Below are positions 1-12,187 of a DNA stretch of 64,000 nucleotides, piece by piece. A program made the position numbers and the translations under genes. Origin of the DNA: Elymus sibiricus (lineage: Eukaryota > Streptophyta > Magnoliopsida > Poales > Poaceae); NCBI GenBank assembly GCA_039707655.1, contig CM077673.1:3234001-3298000 (forward strand), in the 5' to 3' direction. Within the stretch, counting starts at the first letter, position 1, and each line of letters starts with the position of its first letter. The notes beneath the pieces were generated by a model, which saw only the letters and a program-made list of their open reading frames with translations, was not told the origin of the DNA and ran no database searches.

Positions 1-23
1 CCGAACGTTCGGGGAAGCCCGGG
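1..23. repeat. Palindromic GC box, representative of a motif present in most A monomers
   Basis: CCGAACGTTCGG is a perfect 12-bp palindrome, followed by GGAAGCCCGGGG. The same palindrome recurs at 712, 949, 1660, 1897 and at many later A monomers. B monomers have CCAAACGTTCGG, which breaks the outer pair, but add the perfect palindrome ACCCCGGGGT. C monomers have CCCAACATTTGG, which destroys the palindrome. The box is a candidate protein-binding site, discussed in the findings; binding itself is not shown by the sequence. Confidence 0.7.
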
Positions 24-1066
24 GTCCGGTTACGGGGACCTCGCAAACACTCAAAGATTTGGTCCATTCTTACCAGTTTTCTGTGCTATTATTCACTGTT
101 TTTTGGTTGTCGTGGTCGTCCAAACGTTCGGGGAAGCCCGTGCACCGGTTACGGGGACCTCGCCAAAACTCGCAGATTTGGTCCATTCTTACCAGTTTTC
201 TGTGCTATTATTCACTGTTTTTGGTTGTCGTGGTCGTCCGAACGTTCGGGGAAGCCCGTGGACAGGTTATGGGGACCTCGCCAAAACTTGCAGATTTGGT
301 CCATTCTGACCAGTTTTCTATGCTATTATTCACTGTTTTTGGTTGTCGTGGTCGTCCCAACATTTGGGGATGCCCGGGGTCCGGTTACGTGGACCTCGCC
401 AAAACTCGCAGATTTGGTCCATTCTTACCAGTTTTCTAAGCTATTATTCACTGGTTTTTGGTAGTTGTGGTCGTCCGAACATTCGGGGAAGCTCGGGATG
501 CGGTTACGGGGACCTCGCCAAAACTAACAGATTTTGTCTGTTCCGGCCAGGTTTCTATGCTATTACTAACTGATTTTGGGTCCCGGGGTGATCCAAACGT
601 TCGGGGAACCCCGGGGTCCGCTTACGGGGACTTCGCCAAAACTCGCAGATTTGGTCCATTCTTACCAGTTTTCTGTGCTATTATTCACTGTTTTTTGGTT
701 GTCGTGGTCGTCCGAACGTTCGGGGAAGCCCGGGGTCCGGTTACGGGGACCTCGCAAACACTCAAAGATTTGGTCCATTCTTACCAGTTTTCTGTGCTAT
801 TATTCACTGTTTTTTGGTTGTCGTGGTCGTCCAAACGTTCGGGGAAGCCCGTGCACCGGTTACGGGGACCTCGCCAAAACTCGCAGATTTGGTCAATTCT
901 TACCAGTTTTCTGTGCTATTATTCACTGTTTTTGGTTGTCGTGGTCGTCCGAACGTTCGGGGAAGCCCGTGGACCGGTTATGGGGACCTCGCCAAAACTC
1001 GCAGATTTGGTCCATTCTTACCAGTTTTCTATGCTATTACTCACTCATTTTGGGTCCCGGGGCGAT
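1..1066 (+). repeat. Left-edge satellite block with 14-monomer (1659 bp) periodicity
   Basis: Nine monomers begin at 1, 120, 238, 356, 475, 593, 712, 831 and 949. The same subtype order recurs 1659 bp downstream (238 with 1897, 356 with 2015, 475 with 2134, 593 with 2252, 949 with 2608) and breaks down at 1067/2726, where the B monomers differ. The first copy is cut by the window edge. The subtype order is mostly A with one C (356) and one B (593). The monomer at 1 carries the AAACACTC variant in place of AAAACTCG. Confidence 0.85.
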
Positions 1067-3670
1067 CCAAATGTTCGGGGAACCCCCGGGTTGGCTTATG
1101 GGGAGCTTGCCAAAACTCGCAGATTTTGTCCATTCTGACCAGATTTCTATGCTATCATTCACTGTTTTTCGGTAGTCGTGGTCGTCCGAACATTCGGGGA
1201 AGCCCGGGGTGCGGTTACGGGGACCTAGCCAAAACTAGCAGATTTTGTGTGTCCCGGCTAGTTTTCTATGCTACTACTCACTAATTTTGGGTCCCGGGGC
1301 GATCCAAACGTCCGGGGAACCCCGGGGTCCGCATACGGGGACCGGGCCAAAACTCGCAGATTTGGTCCATTCTTACCAGTTTTCTATGCTATTATTCACT
1401 GGTTTTTGGTAGTTGTGGTCGTCCGAACGTTTGGGGAAGCTCGGGATGCGGTTACGGGGACCTCGCCAAAACTATCAGATTTTGTCTGTTCCGGCCAGTT
1501 TTCTATGCTATTACTAACTGATTTTGGGTCCCGGGGTGATCCAAACGTTCGGGGAACCGCGGGGTCCGCTTACGGGGACTTCGCCAAAACTCGCAGATTT
1601 GGTCCATTCTTACCAGTTTTCTGTGCTATTATTCACTGTTTTTTGGTTGTCGTGGTCGTCCGAACGTTCGGGGAAGCCCGGGGTCCGGTTACGGGGACCT
1701 CGCAAACACTCGAAGCTTTGGTCCATTATTACCAGTTTTCTGTGCTATTATTCACTGTTTTTTGGTTGTCGTGGTCGTCCAAACGTTCGGGGAAGCCTGT
1801 GGACCGGTTACGGGGACCTCGCCAAAACTCGCAGATTTGGTCCATTCTTACCAGTTTTCTGTGCTATTATTCACTGTTTTTGGTTGTCGTGGTCGTCCGA
1901 ACGTTCGGGGAAGCCCGTGGACAGGTTATGCGGACCTCGCCAAAACTTGCAGATTTGGTCCATTCTGACCAGTTTTCTATGCTATTATTCACTGTTTTTG
2001 GTTGTCGTGGTCGTCCCAACATTTGGGGATGCCCGGGGTCCGGTTACGTGGACCTCGCCAAAACTCGCAGATTTGGTCCATTCTTACCAGTTTTCTAAGC
2101 TATTATTCACTGGTTTTTGGTAGTTGTGGTCGTCCGAACATTCGGGGAAGCTCGGGATGCGGTTACGGGGACCTCGCCAAAACTAACAGATTTTGTCTGT
2201 TCCGGCCAGGTTTCTATGCTATTACTAACTGATTTTGGGTCCCGGGGTGATCCAAACGTTCGGGGAACCCCGGGGTCCGCTTACGGGGACTTCGCCAAAA
2301 CTCGCAGATTTGGTCCATTCTTACCAGTTTTCTGTGCTATTATTCACTGTTTTTTGGTTGTCGTGGTCGTCCGAACGTTCGGGGAAGCCCGGGGTCCGGT
2401 TACGGGGACCTCGCAAACACTCAAAGATTTGGTCCATTCTTACCAGTTTTCTGTGCTATTATTCACTGTTTTTTGGTTGTCGTGGTCGTCCAAACGTTCG
2501 GGGAAGCCCGTGCACCGGTTACGGGGACCTCGCCAAAACTAGCAGATTTGGTCAATTCTTACCAGTTTTCTGTGCTATTATTCACTGTTTTTGGTTGTCG
2601 TGGTCGTCCGAACGTTCGGGGAAGCCCGTGGACCGGTTATGGGGACCTCGCCAAAACTCGCAGATTTGGTCCATTCTTAACTGTTTTCTATGCTATTACT
2701 CACTCATTTTGGGTCCCGGGGCGATCCAAATGTTTGGGGAACCCCGGAGTCCGCTTACTGGGACCTCGCCAAAACTCGCAGATTTTGTCCATTCTGACCA
2801 GATTTCTATGCTATTATTCACTGTTTTTTTGTTGCCGTGGTCGTCCGAACATTCGGGGAAGCCCGTGGACCGGTTACACGGACCTCGCCAAAACTAGCAG
2901 ATTTTGCTTGTTCCGGCCAGTTTTCTATGCTACTACTCACTAATTTTGGGTCTGGGGGCGATCCAAACGTTCGGGGAACCCCGGGGTCCGCTTACGGGCA
3001 CCTCGCCAAAACTCGCAGATTTGGTCCATTCTGACCAGTTTTCTATGCTATTATTCACTGTTTTTGGTTGTCGTGGTCGTCCCAACATTTGGGGATGTCC
3101 GGGGTCCGGTTACGGGGACCTCGCCAAAACTCGCAGATTTGGTCCATTCTTACCAGTTTTCTATGCTATTATTCAATGTTTTTTGGTTGTCGTGGTCGTC
3201 CGAACGTTCGAGGATGCCCGAGGACCGGTTACGGGGACCTTGCCAAAACTCGCAGATTTTGTCCGTTTTAGCCAGTTTTTATGCTTTTACTCACAGATTT
3301 TGGGTCTCGGGGCGATCCAATCGTTCGGGGAACCTCGGGGTCTGCTTACGGGGACCTCGCCAAAACTAGCAGATTTGGTCCATTCTTACTAGTTTTCTGT
3401 GCTATTATTCACTGTTTTTGGTTGTCGTGGTCGTCCGAATGTTCGGGGAAGCCCGTGGACCGGTTACGGGGACCTCGCCAAAACTCACAGATTTGGTCCA
3501 TTCTTACCTGTTTTCTATGCTATTACTCAGTGATTTTGGTTCCCGGGGCGATCCAAATGTTCGGGGAACCCCGGAGTCCGCTTATGGGGAGCTCGCCAAA
3601 ACTCGCAGATTTGGTCCATTCTTACCAGTTTTCTATGCTATTACTCACTCATTTTGGGTCCCGGGGCGAT
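1067..3670 (+). repeat. HOR-2603 unit 1 (22 monomers)
   Basis: Diagnostic B and A monomers at 1067, 1186, 1304 and 1423 recur at 3671, 3790, 3908 and 4026, an offset of 2603-2604 bp. The one-base change of offset comes from a single T missing near 3985 (ACCAGTTTCTATG). The unit includes the A variant with the changed GAAGCTTTGGTCC patch near 1710 and a B monomer near 3320 reading CCAATCGTTCGGGG. It also contains the short patch TAGCCAGTTTTTATGC near 3268, which recurs in the HOR-2364 family at 47-60 kb. Unequal exchange between distant array segments would explain this (inference). Confidence 0.85.
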
Positions 3671-5801
3671 CCAAATGTTCGGGGAACCCCGGGGTCGGCT
3701 TATGGGGAGCTCGCCAAAACTCGCAGATTTTGTCCATTCTGACCAGATTTCTATGCTATCATTCACTGTTTTTCGGTAGTCGTGGTCGTCCGAACGTTCG
3801 GGGAAGCCCGGGGTGCGGTTACGGGGACCTCGCCAAAACTAGCAGATTTTGTTTGTCCCGGCTAGTTTTCTATGCTACTACTCACTAATTTTGGGTCCCG
3901 GGGCGATCCAAACGTCCGGGAAACCCCGGGGTCCGCATACGGGGACCGGGCCAAAACTCGCAGATTTGGTCCATTCTTACCAGTTTCTATGCTATTATTC
4001 ACTGGTTTTTGGTAGTTGTGGTCGTCCGAACGTTTGGGGAAGCTCGGGATGCGGTTACGGGGACCTCGCCAAAACTATCAGATTTTGTCTGTTCCGGCCA
4101 GTTTTCTATGCTATTACTAACTGATTTTGGGTCCCGGGGTGATCCAAACGTTCGGGGAACCGCGGGGTCCGCTTACGGGGACTTCGCCAAAACTCGCAGA
4201 TTTGGTCCATTCTTACCAGTTTTCTGTGCTATTATTCACTGTTTTTTGGTTGTCGTGGTCGTCCGAACGTTCGGGGAAGCCCGGGGTCCGGTTACGGGGA
4301 CCTCGCAAACACTCGAAGCTTTGGTCCATTATTACCAGTTTTCTGTGCTATTATTCACTGTTTTTTGGTTGTCGTGGTCGTCCAAACGTTCGGGGAAGCC
4401 TGTGGACCGGTTACGGGGACCTCGCCAAAACTCGCAGATTTGGTCCATTCTTACCAGTTTTCTGTGCTATTATTCACTGTTTTTGGTTGTCGTGGTCGTC
4501 CGAACGTTCGGGGAAGCCCGTGGACAGGTTATGGGGACCTCGCCAAAACTTGCAGATTTGGTCCATTCTGACCAGTTTTCTATGTTATTATTCACTGTTT
4601 TTGGTTGTCGTGGTCGTCCCAACATTTGGGGATGCCCGGGGTCCGGTTACGTGGACCTCGCCAAAACTCGCAGATTTGGTCCATTCTTACCAGTTTTCTA
4701 AGCTATTATTCACTGGTTTTTGGTAGTTGTGGTCGTCCGAACATTCGGGGAAGCTCGGGATGCGGTTACGGGGACGTCGCCAAAACTAACAGATTTTGTC
4801 TGTTCCGGCTAGGTTTCTATGCTATTACTAACTGATTTTGGGTCCCGGGATGATCCAAACGTTCGGGGAACCCCGGGGTCCGCTTACGGGGACTTCGCCA
4901 AAACTCGCAGATTTGGTCCATTCTTACCAGTTTTCTGTGCTATTATTCACTGTTTTTTGGTTGTCGTGGTCGTCCGAACGTTCGGGGAAGCCCGGGGTCC
5001 GGTTACGGGGACCTCGCAAACACTCTAAGATTTGGTCCATTCTTACCAGTTTTCTGTGCTATTATTCACTGTTTTTTGTTTGTCGTGGTCGTCCAAACGT
5101 TCGGGGAAGCCCGTGCACCGGTTACGGGGACCTCGCCAAAACTCGCAGATTTGGTCCATTCTTACCAGTTTTCTGTGCTATTATTCACTGTTTTTGGTTG
5201 TCGTGGTCGTCCGAACGTTCGGGGAAGCCCGTGGACCGGTTATGGGGACCTCGCCAAAACTCGCAGATTTGGTCCATTCTTACCTGTTTTCTATGCTATT
5301 ACTCACTCATTTTGGGTCCCGGGGCGATCCAAATGTTCGGGGAACCCCGGAGTCCGCTTACTGGGACCTCGCCAAAACTCGCAGATTTTTTCCATTCTGA
5401 CCAGATTTCTATGCTATTATTCACTGTTTTTTTGTTGTCGTGGTCGTCCGAACATTCGGGGAAGCCCGTGGACCGGTTACACGGACCTCGCCAAAACTAG
5501 CAGATTTTGCTTGTTCCGGCCAGTTTTCTATGCTACTACTCACTAATTTTGGGTCTGGGGGCGATCCAAACGTTCGGGGAACCCCGGGGTCCGCTTACGG
5601 GCACCTCGCCAAAACTCGCAGATTTGGTCCATTCTGACCAGTTTTCTATGCTATTATTCACTGTTTTTGGTTGTCGTGGTCGTCCCAACATTTGGGGATG
5701 TCCGGGGTCCGGTTACGGGGACCTCGCCAAAACTCGCAGATTTGGTCCATTCTTACCAGTTTTCTATGCTATTATTCACTGTTTTTTGGTTGTCGTTGTC
5801 G
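3671..5801 (+). repeat. HOR-2603 unit 2, partial (about 18 monomers)
   Basis: It tracks unit 1 at 2603-2604 bp until about 5800. There unit 1 (3199) continues with TTCGAGGATGCCCGAGG, but this copy continues with TTCGGGGAAGCCCGGGGTGC, so the two diverge at a monomer boundary. The last three monomers, from 5448, are also the start of the first HOR-2247 unit, so the two HOR classes share a segment and this region is the hand-over between them. Confidence 0.82.
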
Positions 5802-7694
5802 TCCGAACGTTCGGGGAAGCCCGGGGTGCGGTTACGGGGACCTCGCCAAAACTAGCAGATTTTGTGTCCCAGCTAGTTTTCTATGCTACTACTCACTAAT
5901 TTTGGGTCCCGGGGCGATCCAAACGTCCGGGGAACCCCGGGGTCCGCATACGGGGACCGGGCCAAAACTCGCAGATTTGGTCCATTCTTACCAGTTTTCT
6001 ATGCTATTATTCACTGGTTTTTGGTAGTTGTGGTCGTCCGAACGTTCGGGGAAGCTCGGGATGCGGTTACGGGGACCTCGCCAAAACTAACAGATTTTGT
6101 CTGTTTCGTCTAGTTTTCTATGCTATTACTAACTGATTTTGGGTCCCGGGGTGATCCAAACGTTCGGGGAACCCCGGGGTCTGCTTATGGGGACTTCGCC
6201 AAAACTCGCAGATTTGGTCCATTCTTACCAGATTTCTGTGCTATTATTCACTGTTTTTTTGTTGTCGTGGTCGTCCAAACGTTCGGGGAAGCCCGTGGAC
6301 CGGTTACGGGGACCTCGCGAAAACTCGCAGATTTGGTCCATTCTTACCAGTTTTCTGTGCTATTATTCACTGTTTTTGGTTGTCGTGGTCGTCCGAACGT
6401 TCGGGGAAGCCCGTGGACCGGTTATGGGGACCTCGCCAAAACTCGCAGATTTGGTCCATTCTTACCTGTTTTCTATGCTATTACTCACTCATTTTGGGTC
6501 CCGGGGCGATCCAAATGTTCGCGGAACCCCGGAGTCCGCTTACTGGGACCTCGCAAACACTCGAAGCTTTGGTCCATTATTACCAGTTTTCTGTGCTATT
6601 ATTCACTGTTTTTTGGTTGTCGTGGTCGTCCAAACGTTCGGGGAAGCCTGTGGACCGGTTACGGGGACCTCGCCAAAACTCGCAGATTTGGTCCATTCTT
6701 ACCAGTTTTCTGTGCTATTATTCACTGTTTTTGGTTGTCGTGGTCGTCCGAACGTTCGGGGAAGCCCGTGGACAGGTTATGGGGACCTCGCCAAAACTTG
6801 CAGATTTGGTCCATTCTGACCAGTTTTCTATGCTACTATTCACTGTTTTTGGTTGTCGTGGTCGTCCCAACATTTGGGGATGCCCGGGGTCCGGTTACGT
6901 GGACCTCGCCAAAACTCGCAGATTTGGTCCATTCTTACCAGTTTTCTAAACTATTATTCACTGGTTTTTGGTAGTTGTGGTCGTCCGAACATTCGGGGAA
7001 GCTCGGGATGCGGTTACGGGGACCTCGCCAAAACTAACAGATTTTGTCTGTTCCGGTCAGGTTTCTATGCTATTACTAACAGATTTTGGGTCCCGGGGTG
7101 ATCCAAACGTTCGGGGAACCCCGGGGTCCGCTTACGGGGACTTCGCCAAAACTCGCAGATTTGGTCCATTCTTACCAGTTTTCTGTGCTATTATTCACTG
7201 TTTTTTGGTTGTCGTGGTCGTCCGAACGTTCGGGGAAGCCCGGGGTCCGGTTACGGGGACCTCGCAAACACTCGAAGATTTGGTCCATTCTTACCAGTTT
7301 TCTGTGCTATTATTCACTGTTTTTTGGTTGTCGTGGTCGTCCAAACGTTCGGGGAAGCCCGTGCACCGGTTACGGGGACCTCGCCAAAACTCGCAGATTT
7401 GGTCCATTCTTACCAGTTTTCTTTGCTATTATTCACTGTTTTTGGTTGTCGTGGTCGTCCGAACGTTCGGGGAAGCCCGTGGACCGGTTTTGGGGACCTC
7501 GCCAAAACTCGCAGATTTGGTCCATTCTTACCTGTTTTCTATGCTATTACTCACTCATTTTGGGTCCCGGGGCGATCCAAATGTTCGGGAACCCCGGAGT
7601 CCGCTTACTGGGACCTCGCCAAAACTAGCAGATTTTGTCCATTCTGACCAGATTTCTATGCTATTATTCACTGTTTTTTTGTTGCCGTGGTCGT
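5448..7694 (+). repeat. HOR-2247 unit 1 (19 monomers)
   Basis: The unit starts at the A monomer whose GTGGACCGGTTACACGGACC variant is diagnostic (G to A in the TTACGGGG box). The same monomer begins at 7695, 9941, 12188 and 13369. A second marker, TTTTGTGTCCCAGCTAG, which is 2 bp shorter than the TTTTGTGTGTCCC form, lies near 5863 and recurs at the same period. This copy has GTTGTCGTGG before the anchor, where the later copies have GTTGCCGTGG, so it is the most diverged of the three. Confidence 0.88.
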
Positions 7695-9940
7695 CCGAAC
7701 ATTCGGGGAAGCCCGTGGACCGGTTACACGGACCTCGCCAAAACTAGCAGATTTTGCTTGTTCCGGCCAGTTTTCTATGCTACTACTCACTAATTTTGGG
7801 TCTGGTGGCGATCCAAACGTTCGGGGAACCCCGGGGTCCGCTTACGGGCACCTCGCCAAAACTCGCAGATTTGGTCCATTCTGACCAGTTTTCTATGCTA
7901 TTATTCACTGTTTTTGGTTGTCGTGGTCGTCCCAACATTTGGGGATGTCCGGGGTCCGGTTACGGGGACCTCGCCAAAACTCGCAGATTTGGTCCATTCT
8001 TACCAGTTTTCTATGCTATTATTCACTGTTTTTTGGTTGTCGTGGTCGTCCGAACGTTCGGGGAAGCCCGGGGTGCGGTTACGGGGACCTCGCCAAAACT
8101 AGCAGATTTTGTGTCCCAGCTAGTTTTCTATGCTACTACTCACTAATTTTGGGTCCCGGGGCGATCCAAACGTCCGGGGAACCCCGGGGTCCGCATACGG
8201 GGACCGGGCCAAAACTCGCAGATTTTGTCCATTCTTACCAGTTTTCTATGCTATTATTCACTGGTTTTTGGTAGTTGTGGTCGTCCGAACTTTCGGGGAA
8301 GCTCGGGATGCGGTTACGGGGACCTCGCCAAAACTAACAGATTTTGTCTGTTCCGGCCAGTTTTCTATGCTATTACTAACTGATTTTGGGTCCCGGGGTG
8401 ATCCAAACGTTCGGGGAACCCCGGGGTCTGCTTACGGGGACTTCGCCAAAACTCGCAGATTTGGTCCATTCTTACCAGATTTCTGTGCTATTATTCACTG
8501 TTTTTTGTTGTCGTGGTCGTCCAAACGTTCGGGGAAGCCCGTGGACCGGTTACGGGGACCTCGCGAAAACTCGCAGATTTGGTCCATTCTTACCAGTTTT
8601 CTGTGCTATTATTCACTGTTTTTGGTTGTCGTGGTCGTCCGAACGTTCGGGGAAGCCCGTGGACCGGTTATGGGGACCTCGCCAAAACTCACAGATTTGG
8701 TCCATTCTTACCTGTTTTCTATGCTATTACTCAGTGATTTTGGGTCCCGGGGCGATCCAAATGTTCGCGGAACCCCGGAGTCCGCTTACTGGGACCTCGC
8801 AAACACTCGAAGCTTTGGTCCATTATTACCAGTTTTCTGTGCTATTATTCACTGTTTTTTGGTTGTCGTGGTCGTCCAAACGTTCGGGGAAGCCTGTGGA
8901 CCGGTTACGGGGACCTCGCCAAAACTCGCAGATTTGGTCCATTCTTACCAGTTTTCTGTGCTATTATTCACTGTTTTTGGTTGTCGTGGTCGTCCGAACG
9001 TTCGGGGAAGCCCGTGGACAGGTTATGGGGACTTCGCCAAAACTTGCAGATTTGGTCCATTCTGACCAGTTTTCTATGCTATTATTCACTGTTTTTGGTT
9101 GTCGTGGTCGTCCCAACATTTGGGGATGCCCGGGGTCCGGTTACGTGGACCTCACCAAAACTCGCAGATTTGGTCCATTCTTACCAGTTTTCTAAGCTAT
9201 TATTCACTGGTTTTTGGTAGTTGTGGTCGTCCGAACATTCGGGGAAGGTCGGGATGCGGTTACGGGGACCTCACCAAAACTAACAGATTTTGTCTGTTCC
9301 GGCCAGGTTTCTATGCTATTACTAACAGATTTTGGGTCCCAGGGTGATCCAAACGTTCGGGGAACCCCGGGGTCCGCTTACGGGGACTTCGCCAAAACAC
9401 GCAGATTTGGTCCATTCTTACCAGTTTTCTGTGCTATTATTCACTGTTTTTTGGTTGTCGTGGTCGTCCGAACGTTCGGGGAAGCCCGGGTTCCGGTTAC
9501 GGGGACCTCGCAAACACTCGAAGATTTGGTCCATTCTTACCAGTTTTCTGTGCTATTATTCACTGTTTTTTGGTTGTCGTGGTCGTCCAAACGTTCGGGG
9601 AAGCCCGTGCACCGGTTACGGGGACCTCGCCAAAACTCGCAGATTTGGTCCATTCTTACCAGTTTTCTTTGCTATTATTCACTGTTTTTGGTTGTCGTGG
9701 TCGTCCGAACGTTCGGGGAAGCCCGTGGACTGGTTATGGGGACCTCGCCAAAACTCGCAGATTTGGTCCATTCTTACCTGTTTTCTATGCTATTACTCAC
9801 TCATTTTGGGTCCCGGGGCGATCCAAATGTTCGGGAACCCCGGAGTCCGCTTACTGGGACCTCGCCAAAACTAGCAGATTTTGTCCATTCTGACCAGATT
9901 TCTATGCTATTATTCACTGTTTTTTTGTTGCCGTGGTCGT
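7695..9940 (+). repeat. HOR-2247 unit 2 (19 monomers, 2246 bp)
   Basis: This is a near-identical copy of the flanking units. The monomers with TTACACGGACC, TTTTGTGTCCCAGC, GAAGCTTTGG and TTCGCGGAACC occur in the same order and spacing. The unit is 1 bp shorter than its neighbours; near 8500 the T-run preceding GTTGTCGTGG is one base shorter (six T) than in the copy at 10745 (seven T). The near identity implies recent amplification. Confidence 0.9.
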
Positions 9941-12187
9941 CCGAACATTCGGGGAAGCCCGTGGACCGGTTACACGGACCTCGCCAAAACTAGCAGATTT
10001 TGCTTGTTCCGGCCAGTTTTCTATGCTACTACTCACTAATTTTGGGTCTGGGGGCGATCCAAACGTTCGGGGAACCCCGGGGTCCGCTTACGGGCACCTC
10101 GCCAAAACTCGCAGATTTGGTCCATTCTGACCAGTTTTCTATGCTATTATTCACTGTTTTTGGTTGTCGTGGTCGTCCCAACATTTGGGGATGTCCGGGG
10201 TCCGGTTACGGGGACCTCGCCAAAACTCACAGATTTGGTCCATTCTTACCAGTTTTCTATGCTATTATTCACTGTTTTTTGGTTGTCGTGGTCGTCCGAA
10301 CGTTCGGGGAAGCCCGGGGTGCGGTTACGGGGACCTCGCCAAAACTAGCAGATTTTGTGTCCCAGCTAGTTTTCTATGCTACTACTCACTAATTTTGGGT
10401 CCCGGGGCGATCCAAACGTCCGGGGAACCCCGGGGTCCGCATACGGGGACCGGGCCAAAACTCGCAGATTTGGTCCATTCTTACCAGTTTTCTATGCTAT
10501 TATTCACTGGTTTTTGGTAGTTGTGGTCGTCCGAACTTTCGGGGAAGCTCGGGATGCGGTTACGGGGACCTCGCCAAAACTAACAGATTTTGTCTGTTCC
10601 GGCCAGTTTTCTATGCTATTACTAACTGATTTTGGGTCCCGGGGTGATCCAAACGTTCGGGGAACCCCGGGGTCTGCTTACGGGGACTTCGCCAAAACTC
10701 GCAGATTTGGTCCATTCTTACCAGATTTCTGTGCTATTATTCACTGTTTTTTTGTTGTCGTGGTCGTCCAAACGTTCGGGGAAGCCCGTGGACCGGTTAC
10801 GGGGACCTCGCGAAAACTCGCAGATTTGGTCCATTCTTACCAGTTTTCTGTGCTATTATTCACTGTTTTTGGTTGTCGTGGTCGTCCGAACGTTCGGGGA
10901 AGCCCGTGGACCGGTTATGGGGACCTCGCCAAAACTCGCAGATTTGGTCCATTCTTACCTGTTTTCTATGCTATTACTCAGTGATTTTGGGTCCCGGGGC
11001 GATCCAAATGTTCGCGGAACCCCGGAGTCCGCTTACTGGGACCTCGCAAACACTCGAAGCTTTGGTCCATTATTACCAGTTTTCTGTGCTATTATTCACT
11101 GTTTTTTGGTTGTCGTGGTCGTCCGAACGTTCGGGGAAGCCTGTGGACCGGTTACGGGGACCTCGCCAAAACTCGCAGATTTGGTCCATTCTTACCAGTT
11201 TTCTGTGCTATTATTCACTGTTTTTGGTTGTCGTGGTCGTCCGAACGTTCGGGGAAGCCCGTGGACAGGTTATGGGGACTTCGCCAAAACTTGCAGATTT
11301 GGTCCATTCTGACCTGTTTTCTATGCTATTATTCACTGTTTTTGGTTGTCGTGGTCGTCCCAACATTTGGGGATGCCCGGGGTCCGGTTACGTGGACCTC
11401 ACCAAAACTCGCAGATTTGGTCCATTCTTACCAGTTTTCTAAGCTATTATTCACTGGTTTTTGGTAGTTGTGGTCGTCCGAACATTCGGGGAAGGTCGGG
11501 ATGCGGTTACGGGGACCTCACCAAAACTAACAGATTTTGTCTGTTCCGGCCAGGTTTCTATGCTATTACTAACAGATTTTGGGTCCCAGGGTGATCCAAA
11601 CGTTCGGGGAACCCCGGGGTCCGCTTACGGGGACTTCGCCAAAACACGCAGATTTGGTCCATTCTTACCAGTTTTCTGTGCTATTATTCACTGTTTTTTG
11701 GTTGTCGTGGTCGTCCGAACGTTCGGGGAAGCCCGGGTTCCGGTTACGGGGACCTCGCAAACACTCGAAGATTTGGTCCATTCTTACCAGTTTTCTGTGC
11801 TATTATTCACTGTTTTTTGGTTGTCGTGGTCGTCCAAACGTTCGGGGAAGCCCGTGCACCGGTTACGGGGACCTCGCCAAAACTCGCAGATTTGGTCCAT
11901 TCTTACCAGTTTTCTTTGCTATTATTCACTGTTTTTGGTTGTCGTGGTCGTCCGAACGTTCGGGGAAGCCCGTGGACCGGTTATGGGGACCTCGCCAAAA
12001 CTCGCAGATTTGGTCCATTCTTACCTGTTTTCTATGCTATTACTCACTCATTTTGGGTCCCGGGGCGATCCAAATGTTCGGGAACCCCGGAGTCCGCTTA
12101 CTGGGACCTCGCCAAAACTAGCAGATTTTGTCCATTCTGACCAGATTTCTATGCTATTATTCACTGTTTTTTTGTTGCCGTGGTCGT
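9941..12187 (+). repeat. HOR-2247 unit 3 (19 monomers)
   Basis: A full copy with the same marker order as units 1 and 2. It contains two similar B monomers, at 11004 (TTCGCGGAACCCCGG) and 12070 (TTCGGGAACCCCGG, 1 bp shorter), which are 1066 bp or nine monomers apart. Exchange between the segments around these two monomers would give the short 10-monomer units that follow. Within the unit the run of monomers is mixed A, B and C. Confidence 0.9.

Noticed and set aside
1..12. Bacterial SOS/LexA-type operator (CGAAC...GTTCG)
   Set aside because: The palindrome is repeated in much of the array with no gene downstream, and the window shows no bacterial gene organisation. The resemblance is to a short generic palindrome.
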